Origin: Flavobacteriales bacterium UBA3431
GTDB lineage: Bacteria; Bacteroidota; Bacteroidia; Flavobacteriales; Schleiferiaceae
Assembly (NCBI GenBank): GCA_002381225.1
Contig: DFSS01000061.1
Span: 959-18,058 of the forward strand
Length of the DNA: 17,100 nt
Reading direction: 5' to 3'
In this document: piece after piece, positions 8,529 through 15,335 of the stretch
How positions within the stretch are numbered: position 1 is the first letter of the stretch
Layout: every line of letters begins with the position of its first letter
Notes under the pieces: generated by a model
Told to the model about the DNA's origin: nothing
Databases searched by the model: none
The model's input: only the letters and a program-made list of their open reading frames with translations
Position numbers and translations under genes: made by a program

Positions 8529-9455
8529 ATGATTCGCACCGCTATTCTCCTAGTTGTCACGCTTTTTGCAGCCTGCGCCTACACGTATTTTCAAGCCCCT
8601 GCCCTCTCGGACGCCCAATGGGCTTTACTGACGGATCTGTTTTGGATTTGGGCCGCTTTTACCGCCTACACCATCATCGCGGGGGAGCTGACCGGCAACT
8701 GCAGTCAAGTGGACCGTCTTTGGAGCATTGTGCCCATTGTTTATACCGGGTATGCGGCCTATTTCACGGGGTGGGACACCCGGGCTACCCTGATGGCCGG
8801 AATAGTGGCCCTTTGGGGCGCTCGCTTGACCTTCAATTTTGCCCGCCGTGGGGGCTACCATTGGCTGCCTTGGAAGGGTGAGGAAGATTACCGCTGGGAA
8901 GTGCTACGGCAACAGCCGCCTTTGAACCAGCCGTTTGTCTGGAAGCTTTTCAACATCTTCTTTATTTGCATCTACCAGATGGCCCTCATTGCCTTGTTCA
9001 CCTTGCCCATTGTCTACGCTTGGCGCCCAGATGCAGCAGCAGTCGGCACATGGGACTACGTCCTAGCCATCGGCATAGTTGTACTCGTGATTTGGGAATG
9101 GTTGGCCGACCAGCAGCAATGGGACTACCAGCAGGAAAAGCACCGCCGTAAAGCGTCCAATGAGGACTTGGGGCCGTACTACGGCAAAGGCTTCACGCAT
9201 ACCGGACTGTGGCGCTGGTCTCGGCATCCAAATTACTTTGCAGAACAGAGTATATGGGTCGTGTTTTATGGATTTAGTATCAGCAGCACGGGAGAGTGGC
9301 TGAATGCCTCCATCTTGGGAGCCATCCTATTAATTTTCTTGTTTCAAGGATCGGCTCAGTTCAGCGAGGGTTTAACCGCGGCGAAGTACCCAGAATACCA
9401 AGACTATCAGGCAAAGACCCCCCGTTTTTTACCCCTGGGAGGATTTAAAAAGTAA
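8529..9455 (+). CDS. DUF1295 / steroid 5-alpha-reductase-like integral membrane protein
   Basis: The 308-residue polytopic protein has about seven or eight hydrophobic segments (roughly 4-20, 33-52, 66-80, 86-104, 137-163, 175-193, 240-256 and 257-274). The DUF1295 family motifs are clear: NCSQVDRLWS at 57-66, and GLWRWSRHPNYFAEQ at 226-240. The second matches the SRHPNYF motif of the C-terminal catalytic region in the steroid 5-alpha-reductase and isoprenylcysteine methyltransferase superfamily. Members are thought to be membrane reductases acting on lipids, but most bacterial ones have no tested substrate. The ATG at 8529 begins a hydrophobic helix and lies 25 bp after the DUF5916 stop, which suggests a shared transcript. 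I see no functional tie to that neighbour. Confidence 0.93.
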   Translation: MIRTAILLVVTLFAACAYTYFQAPALSDAQWALLTDLFWIWAAFTAYTIIAGELTGNCSQVDRLWSIVPIVYTGYAAYFTGWDTRATLMAGIVALWGARLTFNFARRGGYHWLPWKGEEDYRWEVLRQQPPLNQPFVWKLFNIFFICIYQMALIALFTLPIVYAWRPDAAAVGTWDYVLAIGIVVLVIWEWLADQQQWDYQQEKHRRKASNEDLGPYYGKGFTHTGLWRWSRHPNYFAEQSIWVVFYGFSISSTGEWLNASILGAILLIFLFQGSAQFSEGLTAAKYPEYQDYQAKTPRFLPLGGFKK

Positions 9456-9604
9456 TCCTATCCAGGTCCACTCCCTCCCCTGTTTAGCCTAGGCTGATAA
9501 GAATACTTATTACGCTTTTTTTCAAAACGCCTCCCCTAAAATTCGCAGCACAGGCTTGGACATCCGTCCGCACAACGAACGCCTTTAGGTCGTAGTTTCA
9601 TGGA
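9456..9604. other. Intergenic region with palindrome and weak hairpin
   Basis: This 149-bp gap is the longest non-coding stretch without an RNA gene in the window. It holds a perfect 10-bp palindrome AGCCTAGGCT (9486-9495). One base later comes a small hairpin, ATAAG-AATA-CTTAT (9497-9510), then TACGC and seven Ts. The hairpin plus T-run may be a weak terminator for the DUF5916-DUF1295 transcript; its AT-only stem makes this uncertain. The promoter of the next gene must lie in the second half, but I find no good TAnnTTTG element there. Confidence 0.4.
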
Positions 9605-10099
9605 ATGAATGCTACCTACATACATCTATTAGTCAACCACCTCCCCCTGTTTGGGGCATTATTTGGCACTGCAGCGCTTGTTTGGGGCCTACTTAAAAAG
9701 AATTCGGGCCTCAAAACGGCTGGCCTGCTCTTCCTATTGGTGGCCTCCTTGGGTGGATGGGTGGCCCACATTTCCGGTGAAAAGGCCGAACATTTCGTGG
9801 AAGAACTTCCCGGGGTGTCACGCCAGAGCGTGCACGAGCACGAAGAAGCCGCCGAAACGACCCATCTCTTTGTCGTCCCTTTGGGTGTACTGGTTATTTT
9901 GGCCCTCTACCTGGATAAGAAAGGCTCTCGCTGGACCACCTTAACCCTGTGGGCCGCGGCATCTTTAGGTACGGCGACATGCGTGACAGCGGCCTTGGCA
10001 GCCGAAACAGGTGGTCACATCATCCACACGGAGGTCCATGGCTCTGATTCTGAAAAGGGCGACCGCGAACATGATACCCAAGAAGCGCACCAAGACTAA
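9605..10099 (+). CDS. Small histidine-rich four-helix membrane protein (DUF2231-like)
   Basis: This 164-residue protein has four predicted membrane helices (about 6-29, 37-55, 87-104 and 111-133). Conserved-looking histidines sit at helix edges: IHLLVNHLP at 6-14, WVAHISGEKAEHF at 52-64 and TGGHIIHTEVH at 135-145. The HLLVNHLP opening and GGxIxHTE ending resemble small DUF2231-type membrane proteins of Bacteroidota, which are suspected but not shown to bind heme. H7, H12, H55, H63, H87, H138 and H141 are candidate ligands. The tail after residue 145 is acidic and hydrophilic with further histidines. The glycosyltransferase gene starts 3 bp downstream, so the two are almost certainly co-transcribed; no link in function is known. 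The family match is from memory and should be treated as moderate. Confidence 0.75.
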   Translation: MNATYIHLLVNHLPLFGALFGTAALVWGLLKKNSGLKTAGLLFLLVASLGGWVAHISGEKAEHFVEELPGVSRQSVHEHEEAAETTHLFVVPLGVLVILALYLDKKGSRWTTLTLWAAASLGTATCVTAALAAETGGHIIHTEVHGSDSEKGDREHDTQEAHQD

Positions 10100-10102
10100 A
10101 GG

Positions 10103-11440
10103 ATGAACATCAAACCCCGAGTACAACGCATTGCCCTAGCGGGAGGCCTGTTCTTTATCCTGAGCACGGCCCACCTTTTCACACCAGGGCAGTTCATGGA
10201 TGGTGCGACGTATGGGGCGGTTTCTCGGAACTTAGCCCAGGGTCTGGGAAGCGCATGGAACCTATGGTACACGCCCGAACTCTATCCGCAGTTTGTGGAA
10301 CATCCTCCGCTACATTTTTGGCTTCAATCCAGTCTCTTTCACCTTTGGGGCGACCAATGGTGGGTGGAAGACATCTATGCCATCCTTGTATGGGTTCTCA
10401 CCGCCTTAGGTATCGATCGGCTTGGACGATGGTCCGGGCTGTCTCAACGGGCCATTCAGTGGTCCCTTTTGCTCTGGACGGCCATTCCCATTGTCACATG
10501 GACCTATGGAAACAACCTCCTGGAAACAACACTCAGCGCCTGCATGGTGTGGGCTTCGGCGACCATGGTCTACGGTTTGCGGCGAAACCAATGGGGCTAC
10601 CTTTTCTTAGGTGGACTTTGGATCGCAGGGGGGGCGTTGACAAAGGGGCCCGTGGCGCTCTTCCCATTGGCGGTACCCTTTTGGTGGCATGTCGCCGGAA
10701 ATACTTTGCACGCACCCATTCGACGCGTCGTCTTGGATGGCTTGGCAGCCCTCGCGGGCCTTATGCTCCCATGGCTGATTTTGTGGAATCTTTCCGAACC
10801 CCATGCCTACCTGAGTGCTTATTGGTCCAAGCAGGTGGTCCATTCCATCGAGGCCATCCAGACGGTTTCCAGTCGCTGGTATATTTTGGGCAGCTTTGCC
10901 ATGCAGATGCTCATACCGGCCATCATTGCGCTGGGGGTTCGCCGTTTCCGGCCCCTGTCCGAGGGCCCATGGCGTTTGTCGCCTCGCAGCATTGCTTTTG
11001 CCTTCATCGCGCTCAGTGCCGTGCTCCCAATGATGATCTCCCTGAAGCAACGTGATTTTTATGCGGTGCCTGCCTACCCTTTTGCCGCCTTGGCTTTGGC
11101 CTCCTTTTTGGACGGACATCGGAAAACAGGGAAAACGCTCCATCCACGGATTTTATGGCAATGGACGCTCAGTCTGTGGGCGCTTGGATTTGCATTACGC
11201 ACCCTCCCAGAAGTACACATGTCCAAGGACTTCACACTGCGGCAATCTATACACCAAGCGGCAAAGACCTATCGGGGCCAAACCCTCTATGTGTCCAAAG
11301 AACTCTTCACGGATTGGAATCTGCACGCTCAATGTGCCCGCGTAGGTCAAATGTACTTGAAGGTGGAACCCTCAGACCTCCCGAGGGATGCGACCAGGCT
11401 CATTTACAAAGATGGTCGCGTCTTTGTGCTCAAGAATTAG
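10103..11440 (+). CDS. Membrane glycosyltransferase, GT39/GT83 (PMT_2/ArnT-like) family
   Basis: The 445-residue polytopic protein belongs to the dolichyl-phosphate-mannose / undecaprenyl-phosphate-aminoarabinose transferase superfamily. The N-terminus shows one membrane helix (9-27), then the periplasmic loop with the conserved acidic position D33 in FMDGATYGAVSRNLAQG. EHPPLHFWLQSSLFHLWG (66-83) is the HPPL motif of the family, followed by a conserved acidic pair near E89-D90. About nine or ten further hydrophobic segments follow. Known for the family: transfer of a sugar from a polyprenyl-phosphate donor to a lipid, glycan or protein on the periplasmic face. The length is short for ArnT (about 550) because the C-terminal soluble domain is reduced to about 80 residues. 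The acceptor is unknown. It follows the small membrane gene by 3 bp and ends 1 bp from a convergent stop. Confidence 0.9.
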   Translation: MNIKPRVQRIALAGGLFFILSTAHLFTPGQFMDGATYGAVSRNLAQGLGSAWNLWYTPELYPQFVEHPPLHFWLQSSLFHLWGDQWWVEDIYAILVWVLTALGIDRLGRWSGLSQRAIQWSLLLWTAIPIVTWTYGNNLLETTLSACMVWASATMVYGLRRNQWGYLFLGGLWIAGGALTKGPVALFPLAVPFWWHVAGNTLHAPIRRVVLDGLAALAGLMLPWLILWNLSEPHAYLSAYWSKQVVHSIEAIQTVSSRWYILGSFAMQMLIPAIIALGVRRFRPLSEGPWRLSPRSIAFAFIALSAVLPMMISLKQRDFYAVPAYPFAALALASFLDGHRKTGKTLHPRILWQWTLSLWALGFALRTLPEVHMSKDFTLRQSIHQAAKTYRGQTLYVSKELFTDWNLHAQCARVGQMYLKVEPSDLPRDATRLIYKDGRVFVLKN

Positions 11441-11441
11441 G

Positions 11442-12167
11442 TCAACGCTTCTTTGCGCTAGAAGCTCCGCGCTTTTTCACAGCCTGAACCGACTCGTCCA
11501 TGGGATTTGGTTGGACCGCTGCGTCGATGTCTTCCGACGGCACACCAAAAACTTGGGAGGCACAAGGGACCACAATGGCCTCAAAAACGGCACTATTTGG
11601 GTCCTCCGCCTGTAAAACGTCTTCAAAACTATAGGTATCACTCTCCAACAGGGCGTCAATGGCACATTGGCAATAGTCTCTGGCCATTTGGTCCGTAATA
11701 AACATGCCCGTTGGATCCTCTTGGCGAACGCCTTGCAAACAAGACTGCATGAAGTACTCTTGCGCCTTGTCTCCCATTTGGTCATCTGCTCCACGCATAA
11801 GACGCCCAAAATTGACCGCCGAGCCGTCAATGGTGGCATTTTCGCTGACACAGTCGATCAGAATTTGGAAATTTTCGCTCTTCGTTAAAAGCTCCATCAT
11901 CTTCCCCGAGGCATTGGCTTCGATAATCACGGAGCTCTCTAAGGAAGGAATCAAGCTGAGCATGGCGCACTCACAATATGCTCGGGTATCTAATGTTATA
12001 CCATTCAAAACCAAATCTTTACCTTGTAAAGAAGCATCGGCCGATTCCTGACAAATTTTAACCAGCAAATCCCCATCCCCTAAAGGAACCCCGTCCTTGG
12101 TGTATACAGTTTGGGCCGAAAGCTGCAATGCCCAACATGCCGCAAGGGCCCAGATCCATCTTTTCAT
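11442..12167 (-). CDS. Secreted protein with duplicated C-(YCxC)-C cysteine motif, function unknown
   Basis: The 241-residue product has a signal peptide (MKRWIWALAACWALQLSA, cut before Q19). I do not recognise the family. The mature part contains exactly eight cysteines in two parallel sets: C39, C65, C67, C106 and C143, C166, C168, C202. Each set is built as C, about 23-26 residues, R-x-YCxCA, a helix-like stretch, 34-39 residues, C. The cores TRAYCECAMLSLIPSLES and ARDYCQCAIDALLESDTY are clearly homologous, so I infer an internal duplication of a domain of about 80-100 residues stabilised by disulfides in the periplasm or outside. The C-terminal end is basic (KKRGASSAKKR). It follows the SulP gene by 12 bp on the same strand, so it is likely co-transcribed. 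Its stop lies 1 bp from the convergent glycosyltransferase stop. Confidence 0.88.
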   Translation of the reverse strand: MKRWIWALAACWALQLSAQTVYTKDGVPLGDGDLLVKICQESADASLQGKDLVLNGITLDTRAYCECAMLSLIPSLESSVIIEANASGKMMELLTKSENFQILIDCVSENATIDGSAVNFGRLMRGADDQMGDKAQEYFMQSCLQGVRQEDPTGMFITDQMARDYCQCAIDALLESDTYSFEDVLQAEDPNSAVFEAIVVPCASQVFGVPSEDIDAAVQPNPMDESVQAVKKRGASSAKKR

Positions 12168-12179
12168 GGGTGGAATATA

Positions 12180-13715
12180 CTAAAAGGTGTCCACCATAAC
12201 ATTGTACGTGGGGTCCTCTTCCACATTCACATCGATGATGGCGGAAGCGCTTTGAAGCAGCCCTTGACAATCCGAGCTGACATGTCTGAGGGTAAGTCTT
12301 TTTCCGGCCTGCTCGTAGCGTTCGGTTAATTTGTGCAAGGCATCTATGGCGGACATGTCCACAATGCGGCTCTCTGCAAAGTCCAAAATCACTTCCGAGG
12401 GATCCCCGGCCACATCAAATTTTTCATGGAATGCGGTCACCGAACCAAAAAACAGGGGTCCATAGAGGGCGTAGTGCTTCACCCCCGAATCGTCCGTGAA
12501 TTTTCGCGCCCGAATCCGCTTGGCGTTGTCCCACGCAAAAACCAACGCGGAAATCACCACCCCGACCAATACAGCCAATGCCAAATTGTGCAGGAGTATG
12601 GTCATGGCCGTGACCACCACCATGACCAAGGTGTCCGAGGCCGGCATCTTTCGAAAGGTGCGGAGACTGGCCCATTCAAACGTTCCGATGGAAACCATGA
12701 TCATCACCCCAGTGAGGGCCGCCATGGGCAATTTTTCGATCAGACTAGATCCGGCCATAATGAAGACCAAGAGGAGCACCGAGGCGGTGATCCCCGAAAG
12801 GCGTGCCCGAGCCCCAGACGAAATGTTGATGAGGCTTTGGCCAATCATCGCGCAGCCCCCCATGCCGGAAAACAAGCCCGATACGATATTGGCCGCGCCT
12901 TGAGCCACCGCTTCTTTGTTCCCTCGGCCTCGGGTTTGCGTGATCTCATCTACAATATTGAGGGTCAACAAGCTCTCTATCAGGCCAACTCCGGCGACAA
13001 TCAGCGCATAGGGAAAGACAATCGTCAAGGTCTCCCATTCCCACGGCACGGCCGGAAGGTGGAAGGGCGGAAATCCTCCTTCAATGGAGGCGATGTCTCC
13101 GACGGTTTTGGTATCCAGTCCGAAGCCCACCACCACCCCAAATATGACTAAAATCGCCACCAAAGAGGCCGGCAATGCCCGAGTCAACTTAGGCAAGCCA
13201 TAAATCATGGCCATGGTCGCCCCCACTAGGGCAAGGCTGAGATATAGCGCATAGCCTCGCAGCCAATCTCCTTGTGCATCCTGAAACTGCCCTAACTGGG
13301 CCATAAATATGACCACAGCGAGGCCGTTGACAAAGCCGTAGATCACGGGCTGGGGCACGAGGCGAATGAGTTTCCCCAAGCGCAGAAGTCCAGCCAGAAC
13401 TTGAAGTAGGCCTGCAAGAATCACCGCAGCAAATACATATTCGACGCCGTGCGAGGCGGCCAAGGTCACGATCACCACGGCTACGGCCCCCGTCGCTCCC
13501 GAAATCATACCTGGTCGCCCTCCCAACAGCGAGGTCACCAAGCCCATAACAAAGGCTGCATACAAACCTGTAAGGGGGGAGAGTCCCGCCATCAATGCAA
13601 AGGCCACGGCTTCAGGTACTAGGGCCAACGCGACAGTCAAGCCCGACAGAATTTCCTTCTGTATGGCCACGGGTTGATGAAAATCGAAAAGACGGAGAGT
13701 TGGACGTATAGCCAT
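12180..13715 (-). CDS. SulP-family inorganic anion transporter with C-terminal STAS domain
   Basis: The 511-residue protein has the SulP (SLC26-like) fold. The N-terminal signature is GLTVALALVPEAVAFALMAGLSPLTGLYAA (broken here only by order, residues about 25-54), with GRPGMISGATGAVAVV at 66-81 lining the anion site. VGLIESLLT at 243-251 and GLFSGMGGCAMIGQS at 280-294 are core family segments. About 14 membrane spans end near residue 395. A cytoplasmic STAS domain follows at about 410-505, including VILDFAESRIVDMSAIDALH with the usual conserved Asp-x-Ser site (S455). Known substrates in the family are sulfate, bicarbonate or dicarboxylates; sequence reading alone cannot choose. The ATG at 13715 gives the normal short N-tail. 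It precedes the duplicated-cysteine gene by 12 bp. Its start is only about 25 bp after the tRNA-Ser terminator, so the promoter may overlap that hairpin or it may depend on read-through. Confidence 0.95.
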   Translation of the reverse strand: MAIRPTLRLFDFHQPVAIQKEILSGLTVALALVPEAVAFALMAGLSPLTGLYAAFVMGLVTSLLGGRPGMISGATGAVAVVIVTLAASHGVEYVFAAVILAGLLQVLAGLLRLGKLIRLVPQPVIYGFVNGLAVVIFMAQLGQFQDAQGDWLRGYALYLSLALVGATMAMIYGLPKLTRALPASLVAILVIFGVVVGFGLDTKTVGDIASIEGGFPPFHLPAVPWEWETLTIVFPYALIVAGVGLIESLLTLNIVDEITQTRGRGNKEAVAQGAANIVSGLFSGMGGCAMIGQSLINISSGARARLSGITASVLLLVFIMAGSSLIEKLPMAALTGVMIMVSIGTFEWASLRTFRKMPASDTLVMVVVTAMTILLHNLALAVLVGVVISALVFAWDNAKRIRARKFTDDSGVKHYALYGPLFFGSVTAFHEKFDVAGDPSEVILDFAESRIVDMSAIDALHKLTERYEQAGKRLTLRHVSSDCQGLLQSASAIIDVNVEEDPTYNVMVDTF

Positions 13716-13739
13716 GCTAAAAAGATTACCCGTTTGGAG

Positions 13740-13775
13740 AAAAAAAAGAAACCCGCCCAGTGAATGGACGGGTTT
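13740..13775 (-). terminator. Rho-independent terminator of tRNA-Ser
   Basis: Read on the minus strand, AAACCCGTCCA (13775-13765) pairs with TGGGCGGGTTT (13759-13749) around a 5-nt loop, with one A-C mismatch in an 11-bp stem. A run of CTTTTTTTT follows. It begins about 11 bp after the CCA end of the tRNA, the expected place for a tRNA terminator. Confidence 0.85.
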
Positions 13776-13786
13776 GCAGATTTAGG

Positions 13787-13874
13787 TGGCGGAAGAAGAG
13801 GGATTCGAACCCCCGGACCTGTTACAGTCAACGGTTTTCAAGACCGCCGCGATCGACCACTCTGCCATTCTTCC
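13787..13874 (-). tRNA. tRNA-Ser (anticodon UGA)
   Basis: This is an 88-nt class II tRNA. The acceptor arms GGAAGAA (13874-13868) and TTCTTCC (13797-13791) pair over seven base pairs, then comes discriminator G and an encoded CCA (13789-13787). The D-arm contains GGCAGAGTGGTCGA and the T-arm contains GGTTCGAATCC. The anticodon loop is CTTGAAA with stem GCGGT/ACCGT, which puts the UGA anticodon at 13840-13838; it reads UCA and, with wobble, other UCN serine codons. The long variable arm is typical of serine tRNAs. It stands alone rather than in a tRNA cluster and has its own promoter and terminator. Confidence 0.98.
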
Positions 13875-13878
13875 GCGG

Positions 13879-13886
13879 CAAAAGTA
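13879..13886 (-). promoter_or_regulatory. Bacteroidota -7 promoter element of tRNA-Ser
   Basis: On the minus strand the octamer TACTTTTG is a perfect match to the Bacteroidota primary-sigma -7 consensus TAnnTTTG. It ends 4 bp before the first base of the mature tRNA, so the primary transcript would start at or just before the mature 5' end, needing almost no RNase P leader. A TTC rather than TTG lies about 22 bp upstream where the -33 element belongs, so that part is imperfect. The upstream half of this promoter overlaps the 5' end of the divergent GWxTD gene. Confidence 0.6.
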
Positions 13887-13901
13887 CGTAACTTCGCGCT
13901 T

Positions 13902-15335
13902 ATGCGCCGAATGCTTTTGCTTGGATTTTTATCAACATGCCTGGCCACCTACGGACAGGGCTTGCGCCTGACGGCGGACGTTCATCCCTACTGGGGTCCT
14001 GAAATCAATCATTATCTGGAACTTACCTACAGCATCGAGCCCATGAGCTTGTATGCACAATGGTCAGACACCAGTGCGCCGCGGGTCACCGTTGTGGCGG
14101 TTTTGCAAGGAAATGCGGGCGTGATTGCGGCCGACAAATTGGACTTAGCCTGCCCGCGTCAGCAAATGGACGCCGAAGTGCTGTATCCGATCGTCCAAAA
14201 TGCCTTTCTCGCCGCCGACACCGGAAACATGTACCTCACCGTCTACTACGGCCTGGGAAATGACCTCACCGATACATTGCACGGGACCTTTTATTTGACG
14301 CCCCAAAAAGGCGTGCAACTCGCTCCCCTCGCATGGAAAGAGGTTCAAGGCAAGCGCCTTGTACCCCGCGCCCAATTTGGCCAAGCAGTTTATGCGCAGG
14401 ATACAGACAAAGTCCATTTTTACACCCATGGCTACCGTCTGCCCCCATCAAAAAAGAGCTTCTTCCGGTATGAAGTGTATTCCCTCGATAGTGACCGCCC
14501 GATGGAGGGCTTCGGTGGCGTGCAGCGCTTGGCCCCCAACGAGGATCCCGTCACGGCTATCCAAGGCAGTCTCTGGATTACCGACCTGCCTACCGGCCAA
14601 TATGAGTTGCGCTGCACCTTGCACGTTCAAGACATGGACGAAGCCTACTACCCTCAGGAACGCTTAGCTTTCTATCGAGTCAACCCCCGAGAACTCGCAC
14701 GCTGGAATGAAAGCACTCCGATCGACCCGCGTTGGACGGGTCAATTGGGAACTGGGGATTCGCTTCGCCATTGGATCAATGGATTCTATCCTATTGCTTC
14801 CATTGCCGAGCGACAGCAAATTGAACGCATGGGGCCTGGAATGAGCGATACCACGATTTGGCGATTTGCTCAGCGCTTTTGGGAAGTGCGCTACCCCAAT
14901 GAGGCCCTTGCGCAGTTTCTGGCCTACAAAGCCATGCTGCGCCAAGTGGATCGCGAATACAGCAGCCGTTCCGTGCCTGGGTATGCCACGGACCGAGGGC
15001 GGGTTTTTCTTCAGTATGGCGCACCGACACTCACTGAGAAGCGTCCATTCGAAACAGACGGCTACCCCTATGAAATCTGGCAATACAACACCCTAGATGT
15101 TCCAAACGCCCCGTACCAAATCAACAAGATCTTCATTTTTGTGAATTACGCCGTAGCGGGCAGGAATTACGAGTTGCTCCATTCGGATGCCATTGGCGAA
15201 GTCTACAACAGCCGATGGAAGATTGCCTTGCAAAAGCGTTCCTACAATACGGAGGACATCGATGACACGGGCCAAACAGGCTACGACAAGTTTGGCAGCC
15301 GCATCTACAACAACATCATTCCCGGCGGAGGATGA
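13902..15335 (+). CDS. GWxTD-domain protein, predicted secreted
   Basis: I choose the ATG at 13902 (477 residues). The frame is open back to 13764, but that part lies across the tRNA gene. From 13902 the protein starts MRRMLLLGFLSTCLATYGQG, a clear signal peptide. Residues of about 20-260 are beta-rich and not recognised beyond resembling the N-terminal half of such proteins. The C-terminal GWxTD domain spans about 280-450: RFAQRFWEVR (321-330), then PGYATDRGRVFLQYGAP (359-375), PYEIWQYNTL and FIFVNYAVAGRNYEL. The defining motif is GYATD at 360-364, with Tyr in place of Trp. The domain is common in Bacteroidota and some other phyla, with no established function. Its stop overlaps the next start as ATGA, so translation is probably coupled to the GT2 glycosyltransferase. 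Confidence 0.9.
   Translation: MRRMLLLGFLSTCLATYGQGLRLTADVHPYWGPEINHYLELTYSIEPMSLYAQWSDTSAPRVTVVAVLQGNAGVIAADKLDLACPRQQMDAEVLYPIVQNAFLAADTGNMYLTVYYGLGNDLTDTLHGTFYLTPQKGVQLAPLAWKEVQGKRLVPRAQFGQAVYAQDTDKVHFYTHGYRLPPSKKSFFRYEVYSLDSDRPMEGFGGVQRLAPNEDPVTAIQGSLWITDLPTGQYELRCTLHVQDMDEAYYPQERLAFYRVNPRELARWNESTPIDPRWTGQLGTGDSLRHWINGFYPIASIAERQQIERMGPGMSDTTIWRFAQRFWEVRYPNEALAQFLAYKAMLRQVDREYSSRSVPGYATDRGRVFLQYGAPTLTEKRPFETDGYPYEIWQYNTLDVPNAPYQINKIFIFVNYAVAGRNYELLHSDAIGEVYNSRWKIALQKRSYNTEDIDDTGQTGYDKFGSRIYNNIIPGGG

Noticed and set aside
10255..11055. Open frame of 266 codons overlapping the GT39-like gene
   Set aside because: Same strand, different frame, no recognisable motif and low-complexity composition; the GT39 frame has clear family motifs.
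12333..13151. Open frame of 272 codons antisense to the SulP gene
   Set aside because: The translation is rich in His, Arg, Gly and Gln with no domain, lies wholly inside a well-supported gene on the other strand, and has the look of a GC-rich shadow frame.
13764..13901. N-terminal extension of the GWxTD protein through the tRNA gene
   Set aside because: The extension is the complement of tRNA-Ser and would destroy the signal peptide; the ATG at 13902 gives a normal one.
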